A stretch of 60,000 nucleotides of DNA, from positions 5,244,001 to 5,304,000 of the forward strand of contig WPIO01000025.1 in assembly GCA_009760855.2 (NCBI GenBank), read 5' to 3'. The stretch comes from Cristatella mucedo. Lineage: Eukaryota; Bryozoa; Phylactolaemata; Cristatellidae. Position numbers and translations under genes: made by a program. A model generated the notes under the pieces. That model did no database searches. It was given only the letters and a program-made list of their open reading frames with translations, and was not told the DNA's origin. How positions within the stretch are numbered: the stretch's first letter is position 1; each line of letters opens with the position of its first letter. Below, piece after piece: positions 32,962 through 47,900 of the stretch.

Positions 32962-35900
32962 CTAAATCCCGTACACCGCTCTCAATTCAACCGTGAAGTC
33001 ACCGACTCCATTCTGAAGACATGCTTTCACCATTCCTTGTATGGCTGCAAAAAAGGATAGTACAGATAGAAAAGATAAGTGAGGGCGACGAAGGTGCTAC
33101 CCCAGCTGGCACTCGAAGGCAAAGAGAGCAGGCCTGCCCCTTCCACTAATTGCCTACATTCCTCTAGAAAGTAAACATGGAAATGAATAAATATCCATGT
33201 GCTTGCAACCTCTCTGAAGCTACGCCGATTCAATCAACGTTGCTATGGCTGCTCGAGAGTATTACAATGCAATCAAACACCCTGCCGCAAAGCGGATTAA
33301 GATGTATGGTCGAATAGGACGAAATCGAGTACCACAGCTACTGTCATCTATTAGTTAGAGTTAGCAATTTCCCCTGCCAGTGTCATTCGGGTGCAGTCTT
33401 CCCTTTCCCATTTCTCAGCCTCCTCGGATAATTCAGACTAAGCAGCAGTCTAACCTCCACTAGCAGCAGTAACCGACCACGTGCAAGGAACAGCCTAGTA
33501 CTTACTGTACTCACGGGGTTTGACGACAATAAGGGAGCTCATTGAGCACAGTGCTATCAGTAAAAAACTTAGAAGAACGCGATATCGTGGGACAAATAAG
33601 CTCACTCTGTATGCACGAATTGTGAAGGATGATGGCAGTGATCTTGTTGCATTACAGCAACACACGGTAGCCCGTGGAAGCTCGGCATTTAATCACGGAC
33701 AACACACAAACAAATGGTTGATAAGGAAAAATGATATATGTTCAAGTGTGCAACCAATTTTGACAAGCAAACAAATAGCTTTTTTGTAAGCCTGCAACTT
33801 TCTTTGCTGTGCTCTTAAATGGCAGAGCTGCAAAAATTAACTTGCATACTGAGATGCACAGGGGCAGCCACACAGCAAAGGCATAGAGAAATGCATTTAG
33901 AAATGTATGTATAACAGTCCTGCGAACGAATGCACACAAAAAGGTCTTGTACACTTACCATTTTTATCACTGTGAGATAAAAATCCCTTAGCCATGTTAA
34001 AGCGTGACACACGGCTGATATTTTTAAGGATTTTGCATGCAGTCTTCAAGTCCTCTGCAAATATATAAACAAGCAAATGGTTTGTGTCTTCATAGAGGTG
34101 ACACTCATAAACAGCCACTTCAAGGGGCTAGGGAGAGCACCAGTAAACATACTACTAGTGGCATAGCCAAAGGTGGCCGAAGCAACTACTAAGCAAAACT
34201 AGCAGAGAACAGATCAAATAAGCACCAGTGCCTGCAGGAGCACGAGCAGCATGGCAATGGCAGGAGCAAAACTCGTCATTCTCGGCAGCAATCACAAAAC
34301 GATCAAGTACCTGCAGACGACGTGAAATGCTCTTTCAGGGTTAAGACTATCTTCGATAGCATGTCACCGTCAATTTGATTGGTTACAGCTACCAAGAAAA
34401 CCGACAACAATCAGCAATCTAAACACACAGGCCTGCTCGCCTGGCACTTAAAAAACCTGCATGCAACCCTAGTCCATGCAGCGCGCAAGATTGTGCATTC
34501 GATGCAAAGTATGGCGACCCCTAATTACGATTACTGTGCATTCGGCAATAACATTATCGCCAATCCTAAGACCGTCTAGTTGACTGCCTTTACCAAGGAC
34601 CAAATGTGGGCTTTGCACTAAATGGAAATAAAGCAACGTTATAAGTATACAATTGCGAATTGGTGAGACTTTGGTGAGATACAACCTGAAGATGCCGGCT
34701 AAGACCGGTGCCATTGATGACACAGAGAGAGACCAGGCTTCTAACCAGCACTACACCTGCAAGGACAGACTGACAAAGAGTGAAGCTTTAGACATAATTT
34801 ACCTCTGCTCTAAGTTCATGCTCAAAGCCTGAAGGCTGTTACTGATAAACTAGTTGGTAATGACACTATTAGGCATCGAGTGGACGAGCAAGGAATGTTG
34901 GCTTGAAATGCAAAAAGAAGTAATTTCTGCCCCTTAAGCATCAAGTGGTTTGCTGGGAGTGTACTAAGGCGAGGCCCACCTCTAAAGACTGGAGCAAAAT
35001 CGAATTGGGTGATGAAGTAAATTTGCCATTTTTGGTAACTGCATATGAATGCAGTATGTGCATTAATGCTCCGATGAAGGTTCAGTGATCATTGCCTTCA
35101 GAACAGGGCACAATTTGGCAGCAAAGGGGTCATGGTCTGGAGCTGCTTCTTTGGTGGATAACTAGCATCACGACGCAAGACGTTTATTTTTCCCTTTGCA
35201 GCAAATGTAAAGCGCCTAGAAAGAGATTGAGTTCTCTGAGGACGCTTTATCAAGTGCATTATCATTATTATTGACTATGCCAGAACGTTGCAGTACCTAG
35301 TGCAATGAGCATCTTAGATATAATTTAATTTTTTCAAGAGGAAAATTAACTTGAGCATGCAGCTAAGCATATTCAACACTTTGTCTGCTATGATGTTGAA
35401 TTTAGTTTAGGGCCATCAGGCTAACGGAGTGGCCAGTCAATCTTCAGTACGTCAGCTTATTTTATATCCTGCGCATGACTAAAGCCTGCTGCAGTAACGT
35501 TTGTTATACCAGAAACAGAACGCTTTCGAGTTCGGTGGCAATTTTAGGTGGCCTCACCAATACTTTTTCACTCGAGTGTATATTTCATTCGACATACGTG
35601 TAATATGCTGCTCTGTTTATCCTGCCATTGCCGGCAGGGTGGCCTAGCAATTAGCAGCATCCATCATCGGGATTTTCATCCTGAGGTCTCAGGTTCAAAT
35701 GCTGCAGGCAGCTGGATTACCGGCCGACGACCCGACCAGCCCGACGGCCGGACCAACCGGCAACGTGTCACTAGGCTGAGGTGCCTAAACGGGCCTTGGG
35801 GGGAGGTTGAGGTGGCATACAGAAGAGTGCCACAAGAATGCTGCCACAGACACACAGAGGTGGCGTTATAGGTCTCGCACTGTGAAAAGAAGGCCACGAA

Positions 35901-38900
35901 AACTATCATACGTACTGCCATCTCTGAAAGAAACAGCTCGATTGAGCACTTGATCACACATCTTAACAGCAGGTATGTACACCAGCAAAGCCTCCTGTAC
36001 CGGCACGATACAAATTCCCCACTAAAACGTAGAAACTACAAAGCTAGGTAGGAGGGGTGGTAGTGGAGGTGAAGCTACAGGAGGGCAAGCATTGTAGGGC
36101 GTTGCACCGAACCTTCATAGCACATGATGATTAGCCCAGGGGTAAATTGCTTGCTCTTTACTACCCAGGTTGCTGGTTTGAGTTCGGCACGGGACGATCC
36201 TTTATTGTCTACTACACGTGGTAGTCATAGCAGTCTGTCTCTTTATAAATGAGGCTGCTGAATCAGCTAACCTTTACCTTAAACCTGAAAGGATTCCATC
36301 GTACCCCGTCTACATGTCGATGTTGGGTCTAAGAGCAAACAACCATAACTGACCAATAAATGCTGCCTGTAACATCACAACCAGCAAAACAGTAGACTGC
36401 CACTGCATCAGAACAGGCAGATTCAAAAGCCTAAAGATAAGCTCGACAGACAAGATGGTAAAACATAGATGGTGCTGTTTCCACATACCGTTCGCACAGA
36501 TAGATAGATTTTCATGTACAGCAAATGCAGCTACAAAAACCGCACATTAGCCATGCTTTGATAAATCTGAGCTACAAATGAGCATGTTGTGTCGCATACA
36601 TTAAGCTCCCTTACCCTCAGGGATGTCATCAGGTGCAATCTTTCTTAGGAGGTCTGCGTAAAGCTGAGTTCCTCGCTGACTCTTCACTCTGTGCCACTCC
36701 TGCATGAAGGACGTAGAGGTGACCCTAGAAGTCAGATCGTTGATATCATTAACACTTGTTACATGAAAAGCACAGCATACAGTAAGCTAATCCCTACAGT
36801 ACGCTAGTTCCTGTAATCATGAAGATCACTGACGGTACCTGAGCCTAGCAATAGACGTAATGACTTACTTGGACGGCTTTCGAGCTGCACTCACGTATGC
36901 ATGATTACTTCCATTCGTACAAGGCACATCACTGGTGCTCTGAGTCGATGTCTGGTTAGCTAATGTAGATTTGTGATCCCCCGAGAGAGCCCGAGTCGTC
37001 TCTGATGCGTTGGATCTGTGACCAGGCAATTTGCCGCTGTTGGGCAATATGACATCAGTGTCACCGTTGTGTTTCCGGTGTGACATGGGGCAGGAGTCGC
37101 ACGTGTCTCGGTCATGGTCGACAGCACCAGCTAAAGCACAGAAGCTCTGTGTCTGATCAGTGACTAAGGCAGTTTTATGTCCTTGAACAGAGCTAGAGGA
37201 CTGGCTGCCAGCGGTTATCCCTGTCTGCACGCCCGACGATGGCCCCATCTTTGTGGCCTTGCTCTTAAGGTTGTTGCTGTTGCTGCTGTCAGTACTGTTA
37301 CCGATACTGCTGCTCTGCAAACCCATGTTGCAGGATGGCTGCTTCTTGCTCTGGCTTTTAAGCTCATCGAGTTGCTAAAAAAAATTAGTGGACCTACATT
37401 GTTTCTCCAGCAGTCGTACTTTAACTTACAAATAGCAATCATCAACAGTAAAGTACAGAAAACTGCTGACCTCTCTGTTCTATTACTACAATGCTAGCAC
37501 TGAAAACTAGAAAAAAGCCAGCTTGGTCACTATTGCCGAGGAACGCAGCAGCCCGACCAATGAATTCAGAGCTGTCATTATGAGACGGACTCGATTATCG
37601 AGTCGATCGCATCATCCGAACAGGACAGTCAGCACAGCTGTCCTACCATTTCTTGGAGCCGTGGGCAATGGCAGTAAACTTGTTAGCTTGAAAAGTGATG
37701 CTGTCAAGTTTAAGTGAATGATATAGGCTACAAAATTGAATGAAAACAAAAAAATGAAAAGATAAACAGACTAAACTAGATTGACAGGAAAGTAAAAAAA
37801 AAAGGTTCACAAACATCAGGTTGTACATCTGTACAAATCTTGAGCCACTCAATAAGATTGCACGCGAGCCCCAAGCAGGACCTACAATCAAGCATACCAG
37901 TCAAACGTACAAGAGGCAGTCAGAGTGCTGGTCACAAACAGAGTAACCATCTGCACTGCCGTCTCGGTACGCGATAGCATGCCTTAGCAAAACGAAACGT
38001 ACGCATCTGCTATTATATACAGCACCGATCACAGAAAAAGCAACTTACCTGCCTATATAGCTCCTTCACAACACTTTGCTCACGAAGTGCATCCTTATTG
38101 CTCTTGTCATATTGGCACACGCTTTTTAAGGCACGGAGGCTCTCCTTGTAGTTCTTCAGGTACTACAAAAGGACAGACACAAATTTGGAATAGCAGAGAG
38201 ATTTTCCTAGTAACAAGAAAGTTCCAGCATAGCCTTAAAATAACATGTAGAAAATCCTGGCTGGTCCAATCAGCACGAAAGCAAAGCTGGTCAAAATCGG
38301 TTTCGAGGTCAACGATACACATATGAGGCTTCTATATCTTTTAAATGCATGTGCACTGACACGTAAAAGATGAGAGCACATGCAGCCATTTGCCTTCCTT
38401 TCTAATGCAAGCCAAAAAGGTAGACACGTGGACATGTACATTAGATATATGGATATGCCATATCAGATTGATAGATTAGATATGTATGCAAGATCTGTAG
38501 AATAGATAGATAGATAGATTATATAGGTAGATTAGACTGACAGGTGAGATAGATTAGACAGACTTGTGCAGATAGATACATAGAGAGAGCACGAGCAAAC
38601 AATAGACTCACCTTTTCTGCAAGACCAAGCCGGTATAAAGCCTTCAAGTTTTTTGGGTCATAATCTAGGGCAGTATTGCAGTCGGCCACAGCATCTGTGT
38701 ACTGCCCCAAACGAAGGTGGCAAAGCGCACGGTTAGTGTGCAGCACTGCATCGGTGCCAAACCGTGCCAAGCCTTCACTGTAGACATCAAGGGCTTTCTG
38801 GAAGTTGCTCTAAAACAAAAACGTGCCACAGCTTTAGTTCCAAAGCAGTGATACAGCAGTGTGGTGCCAGACACACAGCATCAGCTGAACACACTGACAG

Positions 38901-41900
38901 CAGCAAAAGGTGACAATACGGAGAGAGCAAGCCAGAGACACAGGAACAGGGCATCAAGTAATATTGGAAAGAAAGCTCAAAGTTTTGAAAGGCAGTGCAT
39001 GCTTTATATCCTGGCCAAATAGTTCAACCGACTGCTAGCAGCTACCTAGAAGCATCAACTCACCAAGCTATTCCAAACATAGCAAGGAGAAAGATCTGCC
39101 AAGGCCTGATCTGCATTGGGTGCTGCATGTCAGGGCTTGGCTTGCATGGAATATAGCATGCCAAAGCCTGATCTACATCAGATGCAGCATGCTGATCGAA
39201 CACTAAATTAAGTCAAATCCTAACATACCAAATGCAACATGGAAGGCTAAAAGCCAGTTGCTCACGCAATAACCACATGGTGTTAACGATGTCTAATAAT
39301 AAAAATACGCATTAAAACTACTAGCACTATTACTGGCATTTGGTCAGGATCTGATGTTTCGTGTAATATCCAGAACTCAGGACAAGCACCTTGCCTGGTG
39401 CCATTTGAAGTGCCATTTTCCAGAAACATCCAGGCGACTTGCTCGCGCAACTACAGAAAAATGGGGACTCTGAACCCATACAGCACACAATGAAGAAATT
39501 ACTAGCAGAGAATGTCGACGATATCAATGCTGCTGCCACTACTAAGATCCGAGCTCCCCCCCCCCCCCCCCGCCACTACAAATGATGTTACCTATGCTGA
39601 CATTTTTTTTTACCTCATCAACATCGGAACCATGTCAATTTAGCAATCATGACAATTATATGTGGCAAACAAACAAGGAGAAAGCAAACAAACAAGGAGA
39701 ATTATATGGATAAAACGTAAACACATTTTCTGTTATAAATCCACCCCTGAGGTGAGACAAGGCCACTGGCGAATCGACAAGCACGATAATGTGTACGCCG
39801 CCCTGCACATGTTCATGCATATATACCTCTGTTACAAGCTGCCGACCTTTCTCTTTTAGCTGCTCGTAGCTCATTTCGGCAGACACTTGATCACGTGCTA
39901 AGCAGACCTCGTCGAGATCGCTCTTGTTTGGGGGTTCTGCACATTCTTGCCCGACTTCCCTAAAAAAAAAAAAAGCGAATCTCATACGGTGCGCAGCTAA
40001 TGAGCACATGAGCCCATCCTCGGGTAAGCTGTCACAACCGGTGACTCAGAAGCAGTTGTGGTTGGCAAACCACTGAAGAGCCCTATAACACTGCAACGGC
40101 TTTGCGCCCACCAGCTGTAGCATGGCAGCAGCACTCGCACAAACAGCACAATAAGGCAGCTCTGACAGCTGGCTCTCGGCTCCATGCGACGCTGCCAGCA
40201 GCAGCACAGCCGCTTGCAGCGTCGTCTCAGCAGCTCAACAAATCGAGGAGCGAAAGCACAATGTGACCCAAACAGCTAGGCCACCAAGCCGGCGCCGACA
40301 TCGAGTGGACATCGTCCATGTAACAGCTCTGCAAGCTCGCCATGCAGTCAAGTAATGTCCACATCACACTGTGGGCATCACAGAATTTATAATCAATTCG
40401 AAGCATACCTGCTACTTTTATGCTGAGGACCATCACCAGCAGGTGGCATCACCTCTGCTGCTGAGCGGCTCTCAGAGACAGGCGAGGGCAGGCCACCAGA
40501 ACGAACTGAAGCAAACAACGCATTAACGTGATTAGTCCAATTACTTGGCATCCATGTTCTGTTGACTCCATTTCAATAACCTTGGGTCTAGGCATTGAGA
40601 ATAAGTAACCGTAGAACAATAATAAAACATTTGCTAGTTAAGAAAACCAAATCTTGTTCTAGATGTTTTACATAGTCTGGAAATGAAACAGGTTAAGAGG
40701 GGAATGTCAAGAACATTACTACAAAATTGGTCAGACAATCAATTATTTGTTTACGGTACCTTCCAAAAGACAAACATGTTAGAAAGCGAATCTGAATTTC
40801 CAACGACTTCAATATAAAAGAAAAAATGAATATGCAAACCATAGCTAACCTGGATGCAAAGCAGGAAGTAACACATATACAAATACAAAATACACCGAGC
40901 TCAGAGTTACATGTGACTTGCATTCCAACCTCTTGAACCTTGGTAATATTAATAAAATACTAAATTTGCGAAGAAAGATGGTAGATCGAGGCACACGCAT
41001 GAAGCTTGTTGAGGTGCATTATTGCGACTTTTATGAAGCTTCATTTTCAGTGTAGCCTAATGCCTTCTACACTCTATAGCTTGGATAGTACTGCACGCAT
41101 AAGACTGAAACTTGAAACGATGATAAAACTAACTTACTAGTTATGGGCAAACCTAGTGTTATTCAGAAATTGGAAAGGCTGACTTTCAAAATTGGCTCGG
41201 CCAGCATATCTCCAGTTGCATCAGCTCGAAATCTAGGTGTCATATTCCAAAGCGACCTCTCGTTAGACGACCACATCAGCTCCACAGTCAAATCAGCCTA
41301 TTTTCAGCTTCATAACATTGCTAAAATTCGGGCTTGTTTAGATAAGGATACCACGTCCAAGTTGGTCCATGCATTCGTGACATCTCGTCTCGACTTCTGC
41401 AACTCACTGCTTACTGGCCTACCAGCATGTGCGATCAGGCGATTGCAGCTGGTGCAAAACTCTGCAGCTAGGCTTGTCTGTCGTGAGCGTCGCAGTTGCC
41501 ACATTACTCCACTTCTCGCCGACCTGCACTGGCTACCAGTCAAGCAACGGATTGACTTCAAGGTTTTGTCGCTCACTTTTAGGTCTCTTCATTCTATGGC
41601 TCCAGCCTATCTTTCAGAGATACTACCCCATCAGGCAAAGCATCGTACCACTCGCTTTTCGGAATCCAACAGTCTAGAAATACCTCGTACAAACCTTAAA
41701 TCCTTTGGAGACCGTGCATTTAGCTCGTATGCTCCCACAGCCTGGAACTCCCTCCCGACCTGCATCAGAACATCCCCTGACCTGACCACATTTAAAAGAA
41801 ACTTAAAAACATACCTATTTAGGACAGCATTTAGTGGGTCCTTGTGATTCGTCCTCGATGTGCTTATGCGTGCTGACACTGTTCATGCTGCCACTAACCA

Positions 41901-44900
41901 CATTTGCATGCTGACCCAGTGCATGTAACCCCTAACCACGTTATTCATTTTGTTTGTTTTTCAAGCATGATTTTACTTACTATTCTATTGAGTATCACTT
42001 TGCAGCAAATGTAAAGCGCCTAGAAAGAGATTAAGTTCTCTGAGGGCGCTTTATCAAGTGCAATATTATTATTATTATTAATGCGACTTCAGCTCTGCTG
42101 ATACTACAACATTCTGGAACAATTTCCGATTTCAGTCGGACAAAGTTTGCTGCAAACGTCATCAAACGTCCGGAAGCTTGACTTTCTGCAATCACGGACA
42201 TGTACACCAAACCTTATCCAGCCAAAATTAGAAATTGTTTTAAGGTTAAAAGGATTTTGAGGCTGCTCATTTGACTAGTGCTTTCGTATAGCTAAATACG
42301 CTCGTTGACCATCAATGGAAGCAACTTGTGTCCTCGGAATCATTACGAGCATGTACAATCAATAAACATATCACAAATATATCTATCCGTAGCTCAACAG
42401 AGCCGCTAAGACAATAGCTGTGTTCTCTATGGTGTACTCAAAGCCGAAGAATGCTTGTGTGCTTGTGCATGCTAACACTGCGCATGCTGCTACTAACCAT
42501 TTTTGCATGCTAACCCTGTGCATGTCACCTCTAACCATGTTATGCTTGCTGTCATTTAGCATGCTACCACTAACCATTCGATCACGCTTCCTTTGCAGCA
42601 AATGTAAAGCATCTAGAAAGAGATTGAGTTCTCTGAGGGTGCTAGTTATATTTACATATTTAACAAACGTATTATTATTATGTAAGTAGCTTTGGGCGAA
42701 CAATTGGAGGTCATGGGCTTGAGCCCCGTGGTATACGTGAAGCGCCCGACTAGAGATTAGGTTATCTTATGGTGCCACAAAACGAATATTTTCATATATA
42801 AAATGCAAACGTTAACACATGCCGAAATGCACAGAAGATCTCCTAATAGTGCAGCGTGAGGTAAGGGAATTTATGCCATGGAATGGCACCCATTCTCATG
42901 CCAGGGAATGGCGCCATTCTATCATTTTTATGCGTCGAGACTTAATATTTACTTAGAAACTATCAAGCGTAATTTTATAATCTGAATAAAAACCAGCATG
43001 AAATGTCACACACAAATGCCAACAGACACACAAATCATGCTTCCTCAACACAGCCAGTAAGTGTGAGCACATTTTTATAAATATTAGGCTTTAAATACTA
43101 AAGATTATGAGGCAGCTTAAACAAGCACACAGGACAGAAAGTTATCTTTATAGAGTTCAAATCACATGGTACAATTATTTGAATGTATGTTTTTGCAAAT
43201 GTTTGTTAAGATATGCCCAAGTCTGTCTTGTAGCAACTAGTGCTTGGGGTGTTGGCCAAATTTCAAAAGAGCTGCTTACCAACCGAATGCATTAGTTCCA
43301 GAGCTTGAAAGCATGATGAAGACCTGAGCTTTTTTAATGACATTTATAATGACTTTTGAATAACTAAACTGCGTCTGACCATTGCTCACTACTGATTTTG
43401 TAAGCGCATCCCTGCAAACCTAATGGCCGGGTGGATAGCATACCATCCATTAGTCGTGCAGGGATGAACTTACAATTTCAGCATTATGGTATAGGAGCTT
43501 GACAATATCAGCATTCTCGTAGCCACACAAGTTCATCAAAAGCTGCCGTCTGTCTTCTATTTGTAAACCTTTTGCTATCACTTCTAAGCGAGCTAACCAG
43601 ACATGCAGCAAAAAATTGCAGCTTTCACCAAATCTTCCAAAAATTAAGCAGGTTTTGCTGTGCTGATCTCGTTAGATGTGAAATAAAATTGCATGTTTAA
43701 GCTATTTAGCATGGACAGGAGCATGTACAAAGCATGAATCTTAAAGTCAACTGTTCTTTCGGGCTTTTACAACCTATGGTTCATAGTTAGCAATCTGCCA
43801 TTAACAATCGGCTGAACCAGGTTCATACTTTCACCAAGACTTTTATTCGACTTCTACTTTTAAACAGGTGTTTCAACCATGCTACTTCCAAGAGAGAAAC
43901 ACCTGCAGGCCATCATTTAGTGCACTGTCGACGATAAGAGACTTAAAGCTCTTGCACTTAGTAGGTTTGAAGACTGCAATTAAATATCGACGAAAGTTCC
44001 CCGTGAAACTTAAAACAAACAAGGGAGCCTACCAAGTGAAGTATTTGTCTCTAGTTTAAGAAGCACGAGTGACAAATAAATGGACAGAGCCTGAGTACAT
44101 CCTCTACTCTCTGTGTGTGTATAAATCAGGCTAGTATTAATTTAGGTCCATACCCGAAGCCTTGCCGACCAACTTCAGCAATACCAACTCCCACATGTAA
44201 CTACAAGTTCTCCAAGAAAATAACTTTAAGGCAGTCCATTTCTGTTCAAGGCAGGCTTAACGACGGCTCATGCTTCGGTTCATTAGCTCTAGCTACGAAC
44301 AATTCCTATCCTGCTGGGCTACGAAACTGTCTGCAGTTTGACATTCTCTAACCGGCAGGTACGAGATACCACACAGAACACCGAAGCTGGCTCAAAGACG
44401 TTTATTCACGCTGCTGCTGCAGCGGGCCAGTGTGCGACTGCCCCTCCCCCTCGTCCTCGACTCTCCGGGCCTTTTCCGCCCGTTACTTATATACCATTGT
44501 CATAAATCGCAACGGTGCATAATCCAACAACAGTGTCATAATCTCACAATAGCCACACTGCCTAATAAAAAAATATAAATATAATTTAGCTGCATAGCAT
44601 CTTAAGAGAACTTAATCTCCATTCAGGTGCTTCACATATGCCACAGGAGCAAACGACCTCAGTCATCAAGTACAACCACAGTGACCTTGGTCGAGGCGAG
44701 AACCTTAAGCACACGGCCAAACCAATATAATCACGTTACTTCTCCATAAGGCTAATTTGAGAATGAAAAACCCAAACAGAAGCTTTAGCTCTGCAGGTCC
44801 TAGACTGTGGAACTCACTTCCACAATTCTTACGCAACGACAACTACTCTCCTACTGCCGACTATGGCACATCCTTTTCAGCGGTCCTGAGCTGCTACTTC

Positions 44901-47900
44901 TATGCTACTCACTACCTCATCTGCTCTCCTGACTCTGCTATGCTTCCCACTTTCTCTTTGTTGCGTGAGACGAAGTCTGTTGGCTACCAAATGCGTACCG
45001 AAAGCCGCTTAGGCTGTGAGTGCGCTATACAAAACTCTCCTGTGTAACACCCACATGGTCTTTATGACTTTGTGGAGTTACAGACGGAGATACATTACAT
45101 TACAAACAATTGCTAGATGAAAAGTGATCAAATTTGCACACAATCAAATATACAATGCAGCAATCCATGACATAGATTACATTTGAGTTATATATTTGTA
45201 ACTATTCTTAACCCACACTGAATATGGAAGCAATTGGTTAAAAAAAATGTGTTCTCCCTTTTAGGGATCTCATCAGGAACTTACCAAAATTGATACATGA
45301 AGGATGCCACAAAGCATCGTTGGTCAACAAGACGATCGAATAACGTGAAACGAATTTGAACACTATGAATGCTATTCGTACAAATTTGATCCAATGCTCA
45401 TTTGCTCGTGCACTAGCAGACTAATTTAGCATTTTGCATATGCGCGAGCTGCTGGTCATATAAACAAGGGTATTAAAAGCAACAGTGCATAGAAACCTTG
45501 GCTGGCTTTGGAAGAAGAGTCTCCAGTAGACGACTCCATTGTTTCGGTGTCCGATTCATCACTGCTGGTTTCAATTATCTTTAGGCGGTGGCTTACAATA
45601 GGCTCGTATTTCTGGTCACCTTTTCTATCGACACTAGGTGCTTGCACCGATTTGGCTTCCTGGAAGACCACAATATGTAGTACCAGCAGGAGTGCATGTT
45701 ACAGGAAAGAAGCCAGATAGCCCTGCTAAGCTTAATTGCATTGATTGATCAGACTAAAAACGTTGAAGCGTTGGTCAAGTCAAGCATCACTTTAATAAGG
45801 AAATAGAATCAAAAATAGGAATATGCAAACATAGAGATCAAGCCAAAAAGAAAGGATTGGCACACAAAAAAGGAAGAACAGTATAATAGCATGACCCCCT
45901 CCGAGCAAAATCCTCATTTCTCATTGATCTTTCGTGTAAATGGGACCACACACAAAACGGGTAATCAGGTGACAAAACTAGATAAAAGAAAGAAGATATT
46001 CGTGCACACGTGATACTACTGCACACACTCGAAAGTCAACTCCGAAGTTGAAGAAACAGAACAAAAGACCACTGAGTTAACAACAATGACTGATAAGGCA
46101 ACATGCTATATGTAGCCCGTGTAGCCTTGTTCTCACCTGGGCCTGAGGTACTTTGATCTGTGCAGCCTTAACTAGCTCGAGTTCCTTCTGTGCTTCTTTG
46201 TTGTTTTTGTCCAATCGCAGCACCTTTTCGTAGAGCTCACGGCTTTCGTTAAACTGACCAAGCATCTACAAAAACATCATGCTTTGCTCCTTGAGGCAAG
46301 CTCATAAAACCGTCATGAACACAAAAGGGATCATGGCCTATGCCTAAAATAACACCATCCTTAAAAAAATCAGGTATCCAGATTAGTGCATGGTAGGATG
46401 AGCCAGAAATGGCTGCTGCAACGAACCGTTCAATGAAAAAACAAGCAAGCTCTGCACATAGAACGACACACCAATGCTGCTGATCTGTTACTAGCTCCAA
46501 GGTCAAGCAAATTTGCAGTTAAGGTCAATCGTGAAGAAGAAATACTATGCAATACTTTCTGCACAAATATAATTTTGAGTCCTATGCCCAAAGCAGCGGG
46601 TACTCCAGATGTAATTAATCGCTTAGGTATCTAAGAAACAGTTGTAGGCAAGAATTACACGTTTGAAATATCAATGCTGGCCTAAGACCTATTTTAATAT
46701 AAGAGCATCTCCTCGACTAAAAATGAAGTTCCGCATATTTCAATGACTGCAGCAATCGTGGATGGCTTGGGGAAAGTTCCTGAGCATGGCATTTTGAAGC
46801 CTCGATGTAGGACAGTTTGAGTGGGCTCGGCCAAGAGGTTGCACGAAAAAGGCGACGAGTGGCAAGCTTCACAAGGAAACCAGTTAGGAAGCAAAGAGCA
46901 AATCCTGGTAGCAGTAAGAATGCCTAACGGGAGGCAGTCAAGCAAGTGGCCGAAGATTGATGCCTGGACAGCAATCTCCAGTTTTACAACCGATACTTTT
47001 ACAATCTATGCATCTTGTTTCAAAATACATAGCCAAATGCAGAGTACAAGACCTCTGAGGGCAGGCGACTCGCACGACTACTATAAGCACCAAAGATGCA
47101 CAGAGCAGCCTAGCAGGCAGCATATTGTGGCATAAAGTCAAGCTTAACCCAATAGAGCAGGACCGTAGGAAAGCTTGCAGGTACTGTGGAGAGGTCACAG
47201 CTTGATATGAGCAGTTCTTGTGGGTGGTACACAAACCTGCACCAGCATGAGGCCCGCTCCAACATCTTTTTTCAGTCCAGGTAAGTGTCCTACCAATTTA
47301 GCAACACTGCCAACGCTTGAGGAGGAGGATCGCTCCGAGTCACCCTGGGCACACCTCCCAGTTGACGTCCCAGGGTCTGACAAGACCGTAGGAGCAATGA
47401 ACAGACATCGTCAGCGGTCCACGTTGTAAGGGCAACTGCTTTGCAGTATACTGAGGCAGCGAGTTCGGGAGGAAATGAAAGCAAGCACTAACGAGTAAGG
47501 AGTCGCATTCTTGTGATGAAAAAACCAGAAGCGTCAGACTCTACATACCTTACATGCACGGGCATGACGATACAGTGCCTTGACATTATCAGGTGCATAG
47601 AGCACAGCCTTGCTAGCATCGACAGCTGCCTGCTGAGCCTGACCCAAACGCAAATAGCACTCGGCTCTGTTGGCGTAGCACGCATCCTGATCCGGGGATA
47701 GTTCGATGCCAAGAGTGTAGCATCGTACTGCTTCCTGATAGTTACCCTGAAGAGACCAAGAGTAAACACTCAAAGCTATTAATTAGTCAGCATACAAATC
47801 ATTGGAGGGAATCCAAGGCAGGGCACCTGTTCCAACAAGTGAGTGGTCAAAACGAATGCATTTAACAAAGAAGGTCAGATTCAACTCTTGAGAGTAGTAA

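Larger units (their letters stand above)
32962..36724 (-). other. SPAG1: RPAP3_C domain exons of SPAG1
   Basis: Four exons encode, in order, [20 protein letters not shown] and [12 protein letters not shown] (36615-36724), [19 protein letters not shown] (34311-34388), [20 protein letters not shown] (33959-34054) and a short last exon ending [12 protein letters not shown] (32962-33044). This matches the helical RPAP3_C domain that closes SPAG1 and RPAP3 and binds the RUVBL1/2 AAA+ ring (family knowledge). Confidence 0.85.
38049..39959 (-). other. SPAG1: Fourth TPR block of SPAG1 (exons 39827-39959, 38612-38809, 38049-38162)
   Basis: [15 protein letters not shown], then [37 protein letters not shown] and [13 protein letters not shown], then [12 protein letters not shown]. 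The middle exon is 198 nt in phase 0, exactly like the middle exon of the third block at 47549-47746. Confidence 0.85.
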
